A stretch of DNA of 64,000 nucleotides from Caenimonas aquaedulcis (GCF_015831345.1 NZ_JADWYS010000001.1:2570618-2634617); one strand, 5' to 3'. Counted from the stretch's first letter, positions 35,001 through 44,092 are shown. Translations and numbers: made by a program. Notes: generated by a model from the sequence alone, not told the origin.

Positions 35001-35483
35001 TCAACCCTCGCGAATCTTGCGAACCAGCGCGGTCGTGGAATAGCCGTCCACGAAGGGGATGGCGAGCGCCCGCCCGCCCCAGCTCTCCACGGCGCGGGTC
35101 TCCGCGAGCTTGCTCATGTCGTAATCGCCGCCCTTGACGAGGACCGCCGGCTTGAGCTGCGTGATGAGTTCGAGCGGCGTGTCCTCGTCGAACCAGGTGA
35201 CGAGGCTCACGCTCTCCAGCGCCGCGATGACGCAGGCGCGATCCGCTTCCCTGTTCAGCGGCCGGTCAGCGCCCTTGCCCAGGCGCCGGGCCGAGGCGTC
35301 GGTGTTGAGTGCCACGACCAGGCTCCCGCCGAGTGCGCGGGCCTGCGCGAGATAGCTGACATGGCCCCGATGCAGGACGTCGAAGACGCCGTTGGTGAAG
35401 ACGACGGGCTGCGGCAGCGAGGCGACGCGCGCCGCGGCTTCGTCGCGGGCGCAGATCTTGGACAGGAACGCAGGGGCGGACAA
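35001..35483 (-). CDS. rfaE2: D-glycero-beta-D-manno-heptose 1-phosphate adenylyltransferase
   Basis: Makes ADP-heptose precursor for lipopolysaccharide inner core. It is 160 residues, corresponding to the C-terminal domain of the fused HldE of enteric bacteria. The nucleotidyltransferase signature FTNGVFDVLHRGH near 29-41 includes the HxGH motif, and GGDYD near 118-122 is also typical. The start is a TTG at 35481-35483; it lies nine bases after the in-frame stop of the upstream desaturase-like gene, and no ATG or GTG is available before the conserved part. The kinase half (HldA type) is not in the window. Confidence 0.93.
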   Translation of the reverse strand: MSAPAFLSKICARDEAAARVASLPQPVVFTNGVFDVLHRGHVSYLAQARALGGSLVVALNTDASARRLGKGADRPLNREADRACVIAALESVSLVTWFDEDTPLELITQLKPAVLVKGGDYDMSKLAETRAVESWGGRALAIPFVDGYSTTALVRKIREG

Positions 35484-35492
35484 GGCCGGAGA

Positions 35493-36359
35493 TCAGGCCG
35501 CGCCCGGCGCCGCGGATGCCGGAGCACCGGCCACTAGTGCCGCGACTTCCTTGCGGTAGCGGTTGAGCTCCTGCACGGTCTTGAAGCTGCGGTCCATCAG
35601 CAGGCTCATGTTGTGCAGGATGCGCTCGACGACCTTGTTCTCCCAGACGGCGTCGAAGTTGATCTGGGTGTCCAGCCACTGCTCCAGCCACTCGGGGTCG
35701 GGCAGGCGGCTCTGGATCGTGTCGCGGGGGAACAGCGCCTTGTTGACGTGCAGGTTGGTGGGGTGCAGCGCCTGCGCCGTGCGGCGGGCACTGGCCATCA
35801 GCACCCCGATCTTGGTGAACGCGGCTTTCGCCTCGTTGCCGAATTTGTTGATCGCGCGCTTCATGTAGCGCAGGTAGGCGCCGCCATGGCGCGCCTCGTC
35901 CTGGCTCAGCGTCATGTAGATGTGCTTGATGACGGGCTCGGTGTGCCACTCGCTGGCCCGGCGGTACCAGTGGTTCAGCCGGATCTCGCCGCAAAAATGC
36001 AGCATCAGGGTTTCCAGCGCGGGCGCGGGCTCGAATTCGAAACGCACTTCGTGCAGTTCCTCCTCGGTAGGCACCAGGTCGGGGCGGAAACGCTTGAGGT
36101 ACTCGATCAGCACCAGAGAGTGCTTCTGCTCCTCGAAGAACCAGATCGACATGAAAGCGGAAAAATCGCTGTCGTCCCGGTTGTCGCGCAGGAACATTTC
36201 GGTCGCGGGCAACGCGGACCATTCCGTGATCGCGTTCATCTTGATCGTCTGCGCCTGCTCATCGGAGAGCTGGGCCGCATCGAACTTGTCCCACGGGATG
36301 TCCTTGTCCATGTCCCAGCGGACGGATTCGAGTTGTTTGAACAATTCGGGATAGAGCAT
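35493..36359 (-). CDS. Diiron ferritin-like / acyl-ACP desaturase-like protein
   Basis: A 288-residue soluble, helical protein with carboxylate-bridged diiron motifs: EEQKH near 85-89 and DEARHG near 156-161, plus further Glu residues in TEWSALPATE and CGEIRLNHW. This pattern is that of the type-2 fatty-acid desaturase/ferritin-like superfamily. It could introduce double bonds into carrier-bound acyl chains or act in another oxidation; the substrate is inferred at best. The ATG at 36357-36359 gives a natural N-terminus, and a TAAAAT -10-like box lies at 36384-36389 on the minus strand. rfaE2 follows after 9 bp. Confidence 0.78.
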   Translation of the reverse strand: MLYPELFKQLESVRWDMDKDIPWDKFDAAQLSDEQAQTIKMNAITEWSALPATEMFLRDNRDDSDFSAFMSIWFFEEQKHSLVLIEYLKRFRPDLVPTEEELHEVRFEFEPAPALETLMLHFCGEIRLNHWYRRASEWHTEPVIKHIYMTLSQDEARHGGAYLRYMKRAINKFGNEAKAAFTKIGVLMASARRTAQALHPTNLHVNKALFPRDTIQSRLPDPEWLEQWLDTQINFDAVWENKVVERILHNMSLLMDRSFKTVQELNRYRKEVAALVAGAPASAAPGAA

Positions 36360-36450
36360 GTCTGACTTTCTTCTGCTGCACACATTTTAAGCGGCGGCGT
36401 GAAAAGGGCTTGACAATCGGAAAGCCAACGGCCACCTGGAGGTCCATATC

Positions 36451-37044
36451 TTGAACACTTTCAGCCTCATCGCAGCATTTCTCGCCACGATCGCGGCATT
36501 GGCCGACACGCCGGCGAGCGCGGCCACCGCCCCGGCCGCCGCTGCCGCGCCCGCGGGGACCGCGTGCCCCGCCACCTTGAACTACACCTTTGCGCGACTG
36601 CAGGACGAAAAGCCGCAAAGCCTGTGCCAGTACGCCGGCAAGGTGCTGCTCGTCGTGAATACCGCCAGCTACTGCGGGTTCACCCCGCAGTACCAGGGGC
36701 TGGAGGCGCTCTACTCCAGGTACCGGGAGCGAGGGCTGGTGGTGCTCGGGTTTCCGTCGAACGATTTCGAGCAGGAGGGCGGCGACAACAAGCAGATCGC
36801 CGACTTCTGCGAGAACACCTATGGCGTCAAGTTTCCGATGTTCGCGAAAACAGCCGTGCGCGGCGCCGATGCGAACCCGTTCTACGTCCAGCTGGCCAAG
36901 GCCACGGGACGCCAGCCGCTGTGGAACTTCCACAAGTACCTGATCGGGCGTGACGGAAAGATCCTCGCGACCTACACGAGCCTGACCACGCCGCAGGACA
37001 AGGCACTGGTGGCCGACATCGAGAAGCAGCTGGCCGCGAAGTAG
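36451..37044 (+). CDS. Periplasmic glutathione peroxidase
   Basis: A 197-residue thiol peroxidase reducing peroxides with thiol reductants. The first 25 residues form a signal peptide with an Ala-rich segment after it, so the enzyme is probably periplasmic, unlike most cytoplasmic family members. The catalytic triad is present as Cys75 (NTASYCGFTPQY), Gln108 (NDFEQEGG) and Trp158 (PLWNFHKY); Cys replaces selenocysteine. The start is a TTG at 36451, supported by a strong GGAGG at 36438-36442 with eight bases spacing; no ATG or GTG fits. It is divergent from the diiron protein gene. Confidence 0.93.
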   Translation: MNTFSLIAAFLATIAALADTPASAATAPAAAAAPAGTACPATLNYTFARLQDEKPQSLCQYAGKVLLVVNTASYCGFTPQYQGLEALYSRYRERGLVVLGFPSNDFEQEGGDNKQIADFCENTYGVKFPMFAKTAVRGADANPFYVQLAKATGRQPLWNFHKYLIGRDGKILATYTSLTTPQDKALVADIEKQLAAK

Positions 37045-37300
37045 GCCGGCGCGCGCTGCGCGCGCAACAGCGCGATACATCGGGTTCACAAAAATTTACC
37101 ACGTCGATTGGCAAGGCACTGGAACCTGCGCGCGCCGTCCCCACTCTATCTGGCAGGCAAGGGGAGTGGACCCAAGAATTCAGTTATTGCTGCGAAGCCT
37201 GCCGGATGCTGTTTGGTCCGGCTGCAATCCTGGAGCGACTCTTCTCCTCCTCCCTCCCTCCCTCCTTCGTTTCGGGGCGCTTCGCAGCATTTTGTATGTT

Positions 37301-37331
37301 CACTCTGAAATCGCGCTGCGATTTCAGAGTG
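37301..37331. repeat. Perfect 14-bp inverted repeat with 3-nt loop
   Basis: CACTCTGAAATCGC (37301-37314) and its exact complement (37318-37331) flank GCT. It lacks a T-run on either side, so it is not a simple terminator. It stands 10 bp from the adjacent terminator. Confidence 0.85.
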
Positions 37332-37341
37332 GTCTGATCAG

Positions 37342-37374
37342 ATGAAAAAACCCGGCTGAGCCGGGTTTTTTCAT
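37342..37374. terminator. Bidirectional intrinsic terminator
   Basis: A perfect 15-bp stem runs from ATGAAAAAACCCGGC (37342-37356) to its complement (37360-37374) around a TGA loop. The A6/T6 flanks make it work in both directions, ending transcripts of the glutathione peroxidase side and of the GST gene. Confidence 0.9.
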
Positions 37375-37421
37375 GGGCGCCGCACTGCGTGTTGCTGCGT
37401 GCGGCTGGATCAGGGCGCCAT

Positions 37422-38036
37422 TCAGCCCGGCTTCGTATCGGCGAAGCTCTGGCGTTGCATCAGCTTTTCCTGCAGCTTGGCCAGGTTCGGGTACGGGCCG
37501 CGCCAGTCGATGTCCGGGAAGCGGAAATCGAGGTAGCCGAGCGCGCAACCCACCGCGATATCCGCGAGGCTCAGGTAGATGCCGGCACAGAACGGCTTGT
37601 CGCCCAGGCCCTGGCTCATCGCCTTCAGGCTCGCGTCCACCTTGGCGCGTTGGCGGTCGATCCACGGCTGGCTGCGCTGGGCTTTCGTGCGGCCCGCCCA
37701 GTTGGCTTCCAGGCGCGCGAGGATCGACGCGTCGAGCACGCCGTCGGCCAGCGCTTCCCAGGTCTTGACTTCGGCGCGTTCGCGGCCGACCGCGGGGATC
37801 AACTTGCCGACGGGCGACAGGGTGTCTAGGTATTCCACGATCACGCGCGAGTCGAACAGGGCCTCGCCGCCTTCCATCACCAGGCAGGGGACCTTGCCGA
37901 GCGGGTTGGAATGGCCGATGGTCGTGTCCGCGGCCCACACGTCTTCCGTCACGAAATCGTAGTCCAGCTTTTTCTCGGCCATGACGATGCGAACCTTGCG
38001 CACGTACGGGCTCGCGTTGGATCCGATCAGTTTCAT
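37422..38036 (-). CDS. Glutathione S-transferase family protein (YibF-like)
   Basis: A 204-residue soluble protein with the two-domain GST fold. The thioredoxin-like N-domain (1-78) has SNASPYVRKVRI at the glutathione site, NPLGKVPCLV with the cis-proline and FDSRVIVEYLD for gamma-glutamyl binding; the C-domain is helical. The size and N-terminus match the YibF-like group. The physiological substrate is unknown. It ends near the bidirectional terminator and is divergent from purB. Confidence 0.9.
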   Translation of the reverse strand: MKLIGSNASPYVRKVRIVMAEKKLDYDFVTEDVWAADTTIGHSNPLGKVPCLVMEGGEALFDSRVIVEYLDTLSPVGKLIPAVGRERAEVKTWEALADGVLDASILARLEANWAGRTKAQRSQPWIDRQRAKVDASLKAMSQGLGDKPFCAGIYLSLADIAVGCALGYLDFRFPDIDWRGPYPNLAKLQEKLMQRQSFADTKPG

Positions 38037-38081
38037 GAAAAGCTCTCTTTGGTGTTCGAGTTGTCGGTCGATTCATTTTAG

Positions 38082-39604
<1,523 letters not shown>

Positions 39605-39605
<1 letters not shown>

Positions 39606-39736
39606 TATGGCCCCCACGCTTCGCTGCCCCCCGAGGGGGCTGAACCGCCTAAGGGCGGCCTGTCGGCGGTATATGGCCCCCACGCTTCGCTGCCCCCCGA
39701 GGGGGCTGAACCGCCTAAGGGCGGCCTGTCGGCGGT
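39605..39736. repeat. Two tandem copies of a 66-bp intergenic element
   Basis: Copy 1 is 39605-39670 and copy 2 is 39671-39736; they look identical. Each holds the palindrome-like CCCCCGAGGGGG and the CCGCC/GGCGG complement pair in ACCGCCTAAGGGCGG, so each can fold. Elements of this kind (GGCCCCCACGCTTCGCTGCC followed by the G-rich arm) are, to my recollection, dispersed in Comamonadaceae genomes, where they yield spurious peptides with PPLGGSAPSGGSEAWGP. The gap between purB and yaeQ consists of almost nothing else. Confidence 0.92.
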
Positions 39737-39740
39737 TCCA

Positions 39741-40301
39741 GTGGCGCTGAAGTCCACCATCTTCAAGGCGAACCTGTCGATTGCCGATATCGACCACGCC
39801 TACTATGCCAACCAGACGCTCACGCTGGCGCGGCACCCGAGCGAAACCGACGAGCGCATGATGATCCGCCTCGTCGCGCTGGCGCTCAATGCGCACCTCG
39901 TGCAGACCGAGTGCAACGGCGACGCGACCATGGCCTTCGGCGCGGGCCTGTCGAACCCGGACGACCCCGACGTGTGGATCCGCGATTACACCGGACGCAC
40001 GCGCATGTGGATCGAAGTCGGGCAGCCCGAGGACAAGCCGGTCTCCAGGGCCTGTTCGCGCGCGGACCACGTCGCCGTCTACTGTTTCGCGAATGCCGCG
40101 GAAATCTGGTGGAAGGGCATCGAGACCAAACTCACGCGCCTGCAGAACCTGGCGGTGTGGCGCGTGCCAGCCGCGGCCTCGCAGGCGCTCGCCTTGCTCG
40201 CCGAGCGCAGCATGCAGTTGCAGGCGACGATCCAGGAAGGCACATTGATGATCAGCAATTCCGCGCACACCGTCGAGCTCGAGCCGCAGCGCTGGAAGTG
40301 A
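39741..40301 (+). CDS. yaeQ: YaeQ family protein
   Basis: A 186-residue cytoplasmic protein with the YaeQ fold, related to PD-(D/E)XK nucleases. Landmarks are the opening MALKSTIFKA, TLARHPSETDERMMIRL near 30-46, DVWIRDYTGRTRMWIEVGQP near 76-95 and QATIQEGTLMIS near the end. The in-frame start is GTG at 39741, four bases after the tandem element, so its ribosome site must lie in the repeat. E. coli YaeQ was reported to compensate for loss of RfaH, but the activity is unclear. manC follows after 20 bp. Confidence 0.92.
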   Translation: MALKSTIFKANLSIADIDHAYYANQTLTLARHPSETDERMMIRLVALALNAHLVQTECNGDATMAFGAGLSNPDDPDVWIRDYTGRTRMWIEVGQPEDKPVSRACSRADHVAVYCFANAAEIWWKGIETKLTRLQNLAVWRVPAAASQALALLAERSMQLQATIQEGTLMISNSAHTVELEPQRWK

Positions 40302-40321
40302 CGCGAAGCCAGGAGGACCGC

Positions 40322-41776
40322 ATGAGCAACCCATTCCAAGCGACGATCTGCCCCGTGATCATGGCCGGAGGCGGCGGCACGCGGCTCTGGCCGCTGTCGC
40401 GCTCCGGTCATCCCAAGCAATTCCTCGCGCCGTCGGGCGGCGACCGTTCGCTGTTCCAGAACTCCGTCGTGCGCCTGCACGGCCTTGCGGGCGGAGGATG
40501 GCAACTCACACCGCCAGTGGTCATCACCAATGAAGACTACCGGTTCATGGTGCTGGACCAGCTCGCGGCCAGCGGCGCGGCGGACGGTGCCATCGTGCTC
40601 GAGCCGCTGGGCCGCAATACCGCCCCCGCGCTGACCCTCGCCGCGTTGCACGCGCAGGGCCCGGGCGCCGACCCGGTCATGGTCGTGTGCCCCGCCGACC
40701 ACGGCATCTCCGACGTGCCGGCCATGACATCCGCGCTGCGGGTGGCGGTGGAGCAGGCCGCGACCGGTTCGGTCGTGGTGCTCGGCGTCCCCGCGTCGCG
40801 GCCGGAGACGGGCTACGGCTACATCCGCAGCGCCCCTGCCCCGGACGGCGCGCGGCAGGTGCTGCAGTTCGTGGAGAAGCCCGACCTCCCGACCGCCGAG
40901 CGCTACGTGGCGTCCGGGGAATTCCACTGGAACAGCGGCATCTTCGTGCTCAAGGCCTCCACCTGGCTGGCCGCGCTCGAGGCATTCCGGCCGGACATCG
41001 CCGCCGCGACGCGCGCGTCCTGGGACGCGCGCACGACCGACGCGGGATTCGTGCGGCCCGGCAAGGAGCAGTTCGCCAAGGTGCCGTCGGAATCGATCGA
41101 CTACGCCGTGATGGAGAAGTGCGCGGGCAGCCCCTTCGACATCCGCATGGTGCCGCTCGACGCCGGCTGGAGCGACCTCGGCGCCTGGGATGCCGTGTGG
41201 CAGACGCGCCCGCACGACGACGCCGGCAACGCCTTCGAAGGCGACGCGGTGCTGCACACGAGCCGCAACACGCTGGTGCATGCGACGAGCCGCCTCGTCG
41301 CCGTCATCGGCATGGACGACGCGGTGGTCGTCGAAACGCCGGACGCCGTGCTCGTGATGAAGCGCGACTGCAGCCAGGACGTGAAGGAAGTGGTCGCCGG
41401 CCTCACCGCGCGCGACCGCGCCGAGCCGCTGCTGCCGCGCAAGGTGCACCGGCCCTGGGGCTGGTACGACAGCATCGACTCGGGCTCGCGTTTCCAGGTC
41501 AAGCGCATCATGGTCAAGCCCGGCGCGTCGCTCAGCCTGCAGATGCACCACCACCGCGCCGAACACTGGATCGTCGTCTCCGGCACCGCGAAGGTCACAC
41601 GCGGCGACGACACCTTCCTGCTCGCGGAGAACGAGAGCACCTACATTCCCATGGGCCACAAGCACCGGCTCTCCAACCCGGGCAAGGTGCCGCTGGAGAT
41701 CATCGAGGTGCAGTCGGGCGGCTATCTCGGCGAGGACGACATCGTGCGCTTCGACGACACGTACGGCCGCAAGTAA
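40322..41776 (+). CDS. manC: Mannose-1-phosphate guanylyltransferase / mannose-6-phosphate isomerase
   Basis: Makes GDP-mannose, precursor of GDP-D-rhamnose and other glycans; the bifunctional type also interconverts fructose-6-P and mannose-6-P. The 484 residues start with a nucleotidyltransferase domain (GGGGTRLWPLSR near 17-28, FVEKP near 183-187) and end in a cupin domain (about 375-480, GASLSLQMHHHRAEHWIVVSG) with metal-binding His residues. A strong AGGAGG at 40311-40316 precedes the ATG by five bases. It probably feeds gmd/rmd about 10 kb away. A phosphomannomutase is not in the window. Confidence 0.95.
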   Translation: MSNPFQATICPVIMAGGGGTRLWPLSRSGHPKQFLAPSGGDRSLFQNSVVRLHGLAGGGWQLTPPVVITNEDYRFMVLDQLAASGAADGAIVLEPLGRNTAPALTLAALHAQGPGADPVMVVCPADHGISDVPAMTSALRVAVEQAATGSVVVLGVPASRPETGYGYIRSAPAPDGARQVLQFVEKPDLPTAERYVASGEFHWNSGIFVLKASTWLAALEAFRPDIAAATRASWDARTTDAGFVRPGKEQFAKVPSESIDYAVMEKCAGSPFDIRMVPLDAGWSDLGAWDAVWQTRPHDDAGNAFEGDAVLHTSRNTLVHATSRLVAVIGMDDAVVVETPDAVLVMKRDCSQDVKEVVAGLTARDRAEPLLPRKVHRPWGWYDSIDSGSRFQVKRIMVKPGASLSLQMHHHRAEHWIVVSGTAKVTRGDDTFLLAENESTYIPMGHKHRLSNPGKVPLEIIEVQSGGYLGEDDIVRFDDTYGRK

Positions 41777-41789
41777 GCCGCACCCGCGC

Positions 41790-42092
41790 TCACTCGGGCA
41801 TCGGCAGCCCGCAGTTCCAGCACTGCTCGAAGCCGCCCTCCACGATCTCGCCGCACGCGCAATGCCAGCGCCGCTGCTTGACGTGCGTGAATTCGCGCAG
41901 GAAGGCGCGGGCCTGCGACTCCTGCTCGTCATGCGTGAGCCACACCTCCGGCAGGCACTGGTCGGGGGGCAACTCGCCCGCGACCGAACCGAGGTAGTAG
42001 CGCTGGACCGACGCGGGCATTCCCGCCTGCGTGAGGGCGTCGACCCAGAGCGCCGCGATCGCGATGTTGGGCGCCCGGGTGAGCCGGATCAT
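41790..42092 (-). CDS. DUF2007-like protein with C-terminal zinc ribbon
   Basis: A 100-residue soluble protein. The first 70 residues look like the DUF2007 putative signal-transducing domain (RAPNIAIAALWVDALTQAGM), and the last 30 form a zinc ribbon, WHCACGE then FEQCWNCG, with four Cys. The ATG at 42090-42092 overlaps the upstream stop by 4 bp, so it is coupled to the DUF3717/DUF1289 gene. It converges on manC with 13 bp between. Function unknown. Confidence 0.78.
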   Translation of the reverse strand: MIRLTRAPNIAIAALWVDALTQAGMPASVQRYYLGSVAGELPPDQCLPEVWLTHDEQESQARAFLREFTHVKQRRWHCACGEIVEGGFEQCWNCGLPMPE

Positions 42093-42529
42093 TTGGCGGG
42101 CGGCTCCGCCGGCGGCAACGCGGGGTCGGCGCCGGCCCGCTCGGCATAGCGGTTGAAGCGCCATGCGTCGCCTTCGAGCGTGATGCGCCGCCAGGTCCGG
42201 CGGCGCTCCGCCGGGCTCATTTCCGTCCAGCGCTGTACCTCCTCGAAGCTGCGCCCGCAGCCCTTGCAGGTTTCGTCGCCCTGGCTCGTGGAGCAGATGG
42301 CGATGCAAGGCGTGTCGGGGAGGGTATCGAACCACGCCTTCCAGGCCGCGTAGGCGGCCGGCGGGAAGCCCTTTTCGGCCACCTCATCCTCGTGATAGAA
42401 GATCATGAGGGCGTAGACCTCGGCCAGCGCGCGCAGCTCGGGCGCGAGCGTCACCCCGTCCGGTGAGGGCTTCTTCTCGCGCCAGAAATTGATGGCGGCT
42501 TCGATGTCGGTGATGTGGATGCCTGCCAT
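42089..42529 (-). CDS. DUF3717 + DUF1289 Cys-rich small protein
   Basis: A 146-residue soluble protein. The N-terminal part (about 1-55, HITDIEAAINFWREKKP) matches the DUF3717 type seen in Burkholderiales; the middle (about 73-115) is a DUF1289-like motif PCIAICSTSQGDETCKGCGRS with four Cys and then EEVQRWTEMSPAERR, probably a metal or iron-sulphur site. It overlaps the following zinc-ribbon gene by 4 bp and starts just upstream of the terC riboswitch on the opposite strand. The function of neither domain is known. Confidence 0.8.
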   Translation of the reverse strand: MAGIHITDIEAAINFWREKKPSPDGVTLAPELRALAEVYALMIFYHEDEVAEKGFPPAAYAAWKAWFDTLPDTPCIAICSTSQGDETCKGCGRSFEEVQRWTEMSPAERRRTWRRITLEGDAWRFNRYAERAGADPALPPAEPPAK

Positions 42530-42583
42530 GGGGGAAGGGATGATACCGCCGGCCCCCGGCCCCCGCAGGCGGGCGTTTCATGG

Positions 42584-42589
42584 TCTAAT
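42584..42589 (+). promoter_or_regulatory. Possible -10 box for the riboswitch-terC transcript
   Basis: TCTAAT at 42584-42589 would place the transcription start near 42596, exactly at the first base of the riboswitch P1 stem. The -35 region is not recognisable. Confidence 0.4.
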
Positions 42590-42596
42590 TCCCCCA

Positions 42597-42755
42597 CGAA
42601 GGGGAGTAGCTCCCGCGTGTTGCAGCAAAGGGGGGCCGCCCACAGGCCGCGTTGCAGCACGTATCGGCAAGTCGTCAATACGAAGTCCAGGCATTACAGG
42701 GCTTCCGGCTTGTCGGGCACATATCCGCATGACTCCATGCCGAGCAAGACCTTCG
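42597..42755 (+). promoter_or_regulatory. yybP-ykoY (manganese-sensing) riboswitch
   Basis: The 5' leader of the TerC-family gene shows the aptamer signatures: GGGGAGTAGC at 42601-42610 and GAGCAAGACC at 42742-42751. P1 is formed by CGAAGG (42597-42602) with CCTTCG (42750-42755). Mn2+ binding to this class turns on manganese exporters in other bacteria. The 120 bases downstream, before the start codon, hold a perfect hairpin CGAACCC/GGGTTCG (42759-42775) without a U-run, so control is more likely at translation than by termination. Confidence 0.85.
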
Positions 42756-42875
42756 ATACGAACCCGGCGGGTTCGGTCGAAGCGTTCGTGACTTCCGGCA
42801 GCACCGCGGCAGTCACCGATTCCATCGACCGTTCCCGTTCGGGGTTGTCTCGAAAGCAACCTTGGAATACTCGTC

Positions 42876-43562
42876 ATGGAATTTCTCTCCTCCGCCTGGT
42901 GGTCGGCATTGCTGGCCATCGTCCTCATCGATCTCGTCCTGGCCGGCGACAACGCCATCGTCATCGCCCTGGCCGCCCGCAGCCTGCCCCAGCAGCTGCA
43001 GAAGAAAGCCATCGTCTGGGGCACCGTCGGCGCGATCGTCGTGCGCTCGGCGATGACCCTCGGCGTGGTCTGGCTGCTCAAGATCCCCGGGCTCATGCTC
43101 GTCGGCGGCCTCGGGCTCATCTGGATCGCCTACAAGCTCATGGCCGACCAGAACAGCGGCGAGCATGACGGACCCGTCGCCAGCACCTTCTGGGGTGCCA
43201 TGAAAACCATCGTGGTGGCCGACGCGCTCATGGGCGTCGACAACGTGCTCGGCGTCGCCGGCGCGGCCCATGGCTCGTTCGACCTCGTCATCGTCGGCCT
43301 GCTGCTCAGCGTACCCATCATGGTCTTCGGCAGCACGCTGGTGCTCAAGCTGGTCGAGCGCTTCCCGCTGATCATCCACGCGGGCGCGGCCGTCCTCGCC
43401 TACACCGCCGCGCACATGATCATCGCGGAGCCGCTGCTCGACGGCGTCTTCGACGACCACGCGCCGGTGCGCTGGCTCACCTACGGCGTCGTCATCGCGG
43501 GCGTGCTCGCGGCCGGCTGGTGGGCGACGCATCGCCAGCACTCCCCCTCCCACTACGCGTAA
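42876..43562 (+). CDS. TerC-family integral membrane protein (YjbE/YkoY type), likely Mn exporter
   Basis: A 228-residue inner-membrane protein with about seven helices. The TerC motifs are IDLVLAGDNAIVIALA (Asp19, Asp25, Asn26) in helix 1 and VVADALMGVDNVLGVAGAAHG in the middle, which provide the acidic metal-binding residues. TerC-family members in Bacillus and E. coli export manganese, and the upstream yybP-ykoY riboswitch supports a manganese role here. The Shine-Dalgarno (TTGGA, about 10 bases upstream) is weak, as expected for a riboswitch-controlled start. An uncharacterised gene follows after 23 bp. Confidence 0.9.
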   Translation: MEFLSSAWWSALLAIVLIDLVLAGDNAIVIALAARSLPQQLQKKAIVWGTVGAIVVRSAMTLGVVWLLKIPGLMLVGGLGLIWIAYKLMADQNSGEHDGPVASTFWGAMKTIVVADALMGVDNVLGVAGAAHGSFDLVIVGLLLSVPIMVFGSTLVLKLVERFPLIIHAGAAVLAYTAAHMIIAEPLLDGVFDDHAPVRWLTYGVVIAGVLAAGWWATHRQHSPSHYA

Positions 43563-43585
43563 GCGACTCTCCCGAAAGGAACATC

Positions 43586-44029
43586 ATGGACAGGATCATC
43601 GTGTACATCGACGACGCGGCGTATGCCGCCCAGCAACTCGTTCCCATGGCGGGCGGCAGCGCCGCGCACTGGGTCATCGTGGCGTGCCCGCCGCGCATGA
43701 CGAAGCGGATCAGCAAGTGGGTGAGCCACAGCGCGCGCGAAACATGGCGGGCCAAGTGGTCGGAGAAGCTGGTGGCGCAAGTCGCGCCCGGCCTGCGTGA
43801 GGGCGGCGGCGACGTGACCTCCGTCATCGCCGAGGGCAATCTCGTCAAGCTGACCCAGAGCCTGATCGCCCGGCACGGCGCGGCGCGCGTGCTCGACGCC
43901 CGCCGGCCGAAGTTCGGCCAGGACCTTCCGCCCGTGACGGCCGACCAGCCGCCTTCGTCGAACGAGCGCTGGGAGGTTCCCGGCGCGGTCGCCGGCCTCG
44001 GCGCGGCGCTGCTGCTCGCCGCGGAATAG
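43586..44029 (+). CDS. Unknown protein behind the Mn riboswitch-terC pair
   Basis: A 147-residue protein without signal peptide. The N-terminus MDRIIVYIDDAAYAAQQL looks like the first strand and helix of a Rossmann-like fold; a basic middle (RMTKRISKWVSH) and a short hydrophobic C-terminal stretch (VAGLGAALLLAAE) follow. An AAGGA site precedes the ATG at 43586, and it starts 23 bp after the terC stop, so it should share the riboswitch-controlled transcript. I do not recognise a family. It is followed by a strong palindrome. Confidence 0.75.
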   Translation: MDRIIVYIDDAAYAAQQLVPMAGGSAAHWVIVACPPRMTKRISKWVSHSARETWRAKWSEKLVAQVAPGLREGGGDVTSVIAEGNLVKLTQSLIARHGAARVLDARRPKFGQDLPPVTADQPPSSNERWEVPGAVAGLGAALLLAAE

Positions 44030-44044
44030 CGGGGCGGTTCCGTG

Positions 44045-44078
44045 CACCCGGCGTTGGCGCCATGGCGCCCGCCGGGTG
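44045..44078. repeat. Nested palindrome between two genes
   Basis: CACCCGGCG (44045-44053) pairs with CGCCGGGTG (44070-44078), and the interior contains the perfect palindrome GGCGCCATGGCGCC (44056-44069). There is no T-run. It could end the terC transcript in a Rho-dependent way or be a protein site; a -10-like TATGCT for the next gene begins at its right edge. Confidence 0.7.
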
Positions 44079-44092
44079 TATGCTTGCGCGCC

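Larger units (their letters stand above)
37045..37421. other. Structured intergenic region, possible non-coding RNA
   Basis: A 377-bp gap between convergent genes with no convincing protein gene. It holds an 11-bp long-range inverted repeat (37188-37198 with 37279-37289), inside it a hairpin (GCCGGA 37201-37206 with TCCGGC 37217-37222), a pyrimidine tract (37239-37268) that is G-rich and quadruplex-prone on the minus strand, then a 14-bp perfect hairpin and a strong terminator listed separately. CCACTCT at 37141-37147 could also pair with AGAGTGG at 37326-37332. This could be a small RNA or a long 3' untranslated region; no clear promoter was found. Confidence 0.4.

Noticed and set aside
37108..37308. 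A 66-residue plus-strand frame in the structured intergenic region
   Set aside because: No ribosome site, Pro/Ser-rich tract explained by the pyrimidine run, and overlap with inverted repeats; RNA structure is the better explanation.
37301..37331. 14-bp hairpin as an ordinary intrinsic terminator
   Set aside because: There is no T-run on either side, and a proper terminator stands only 10 bp away.
42489..43168. Plus-strand frames crossing the riboswitch region as short genes
   Set aside because: They lie across conserved aptamer elements and have no ribosome site; the RNA structure explains the sequence.
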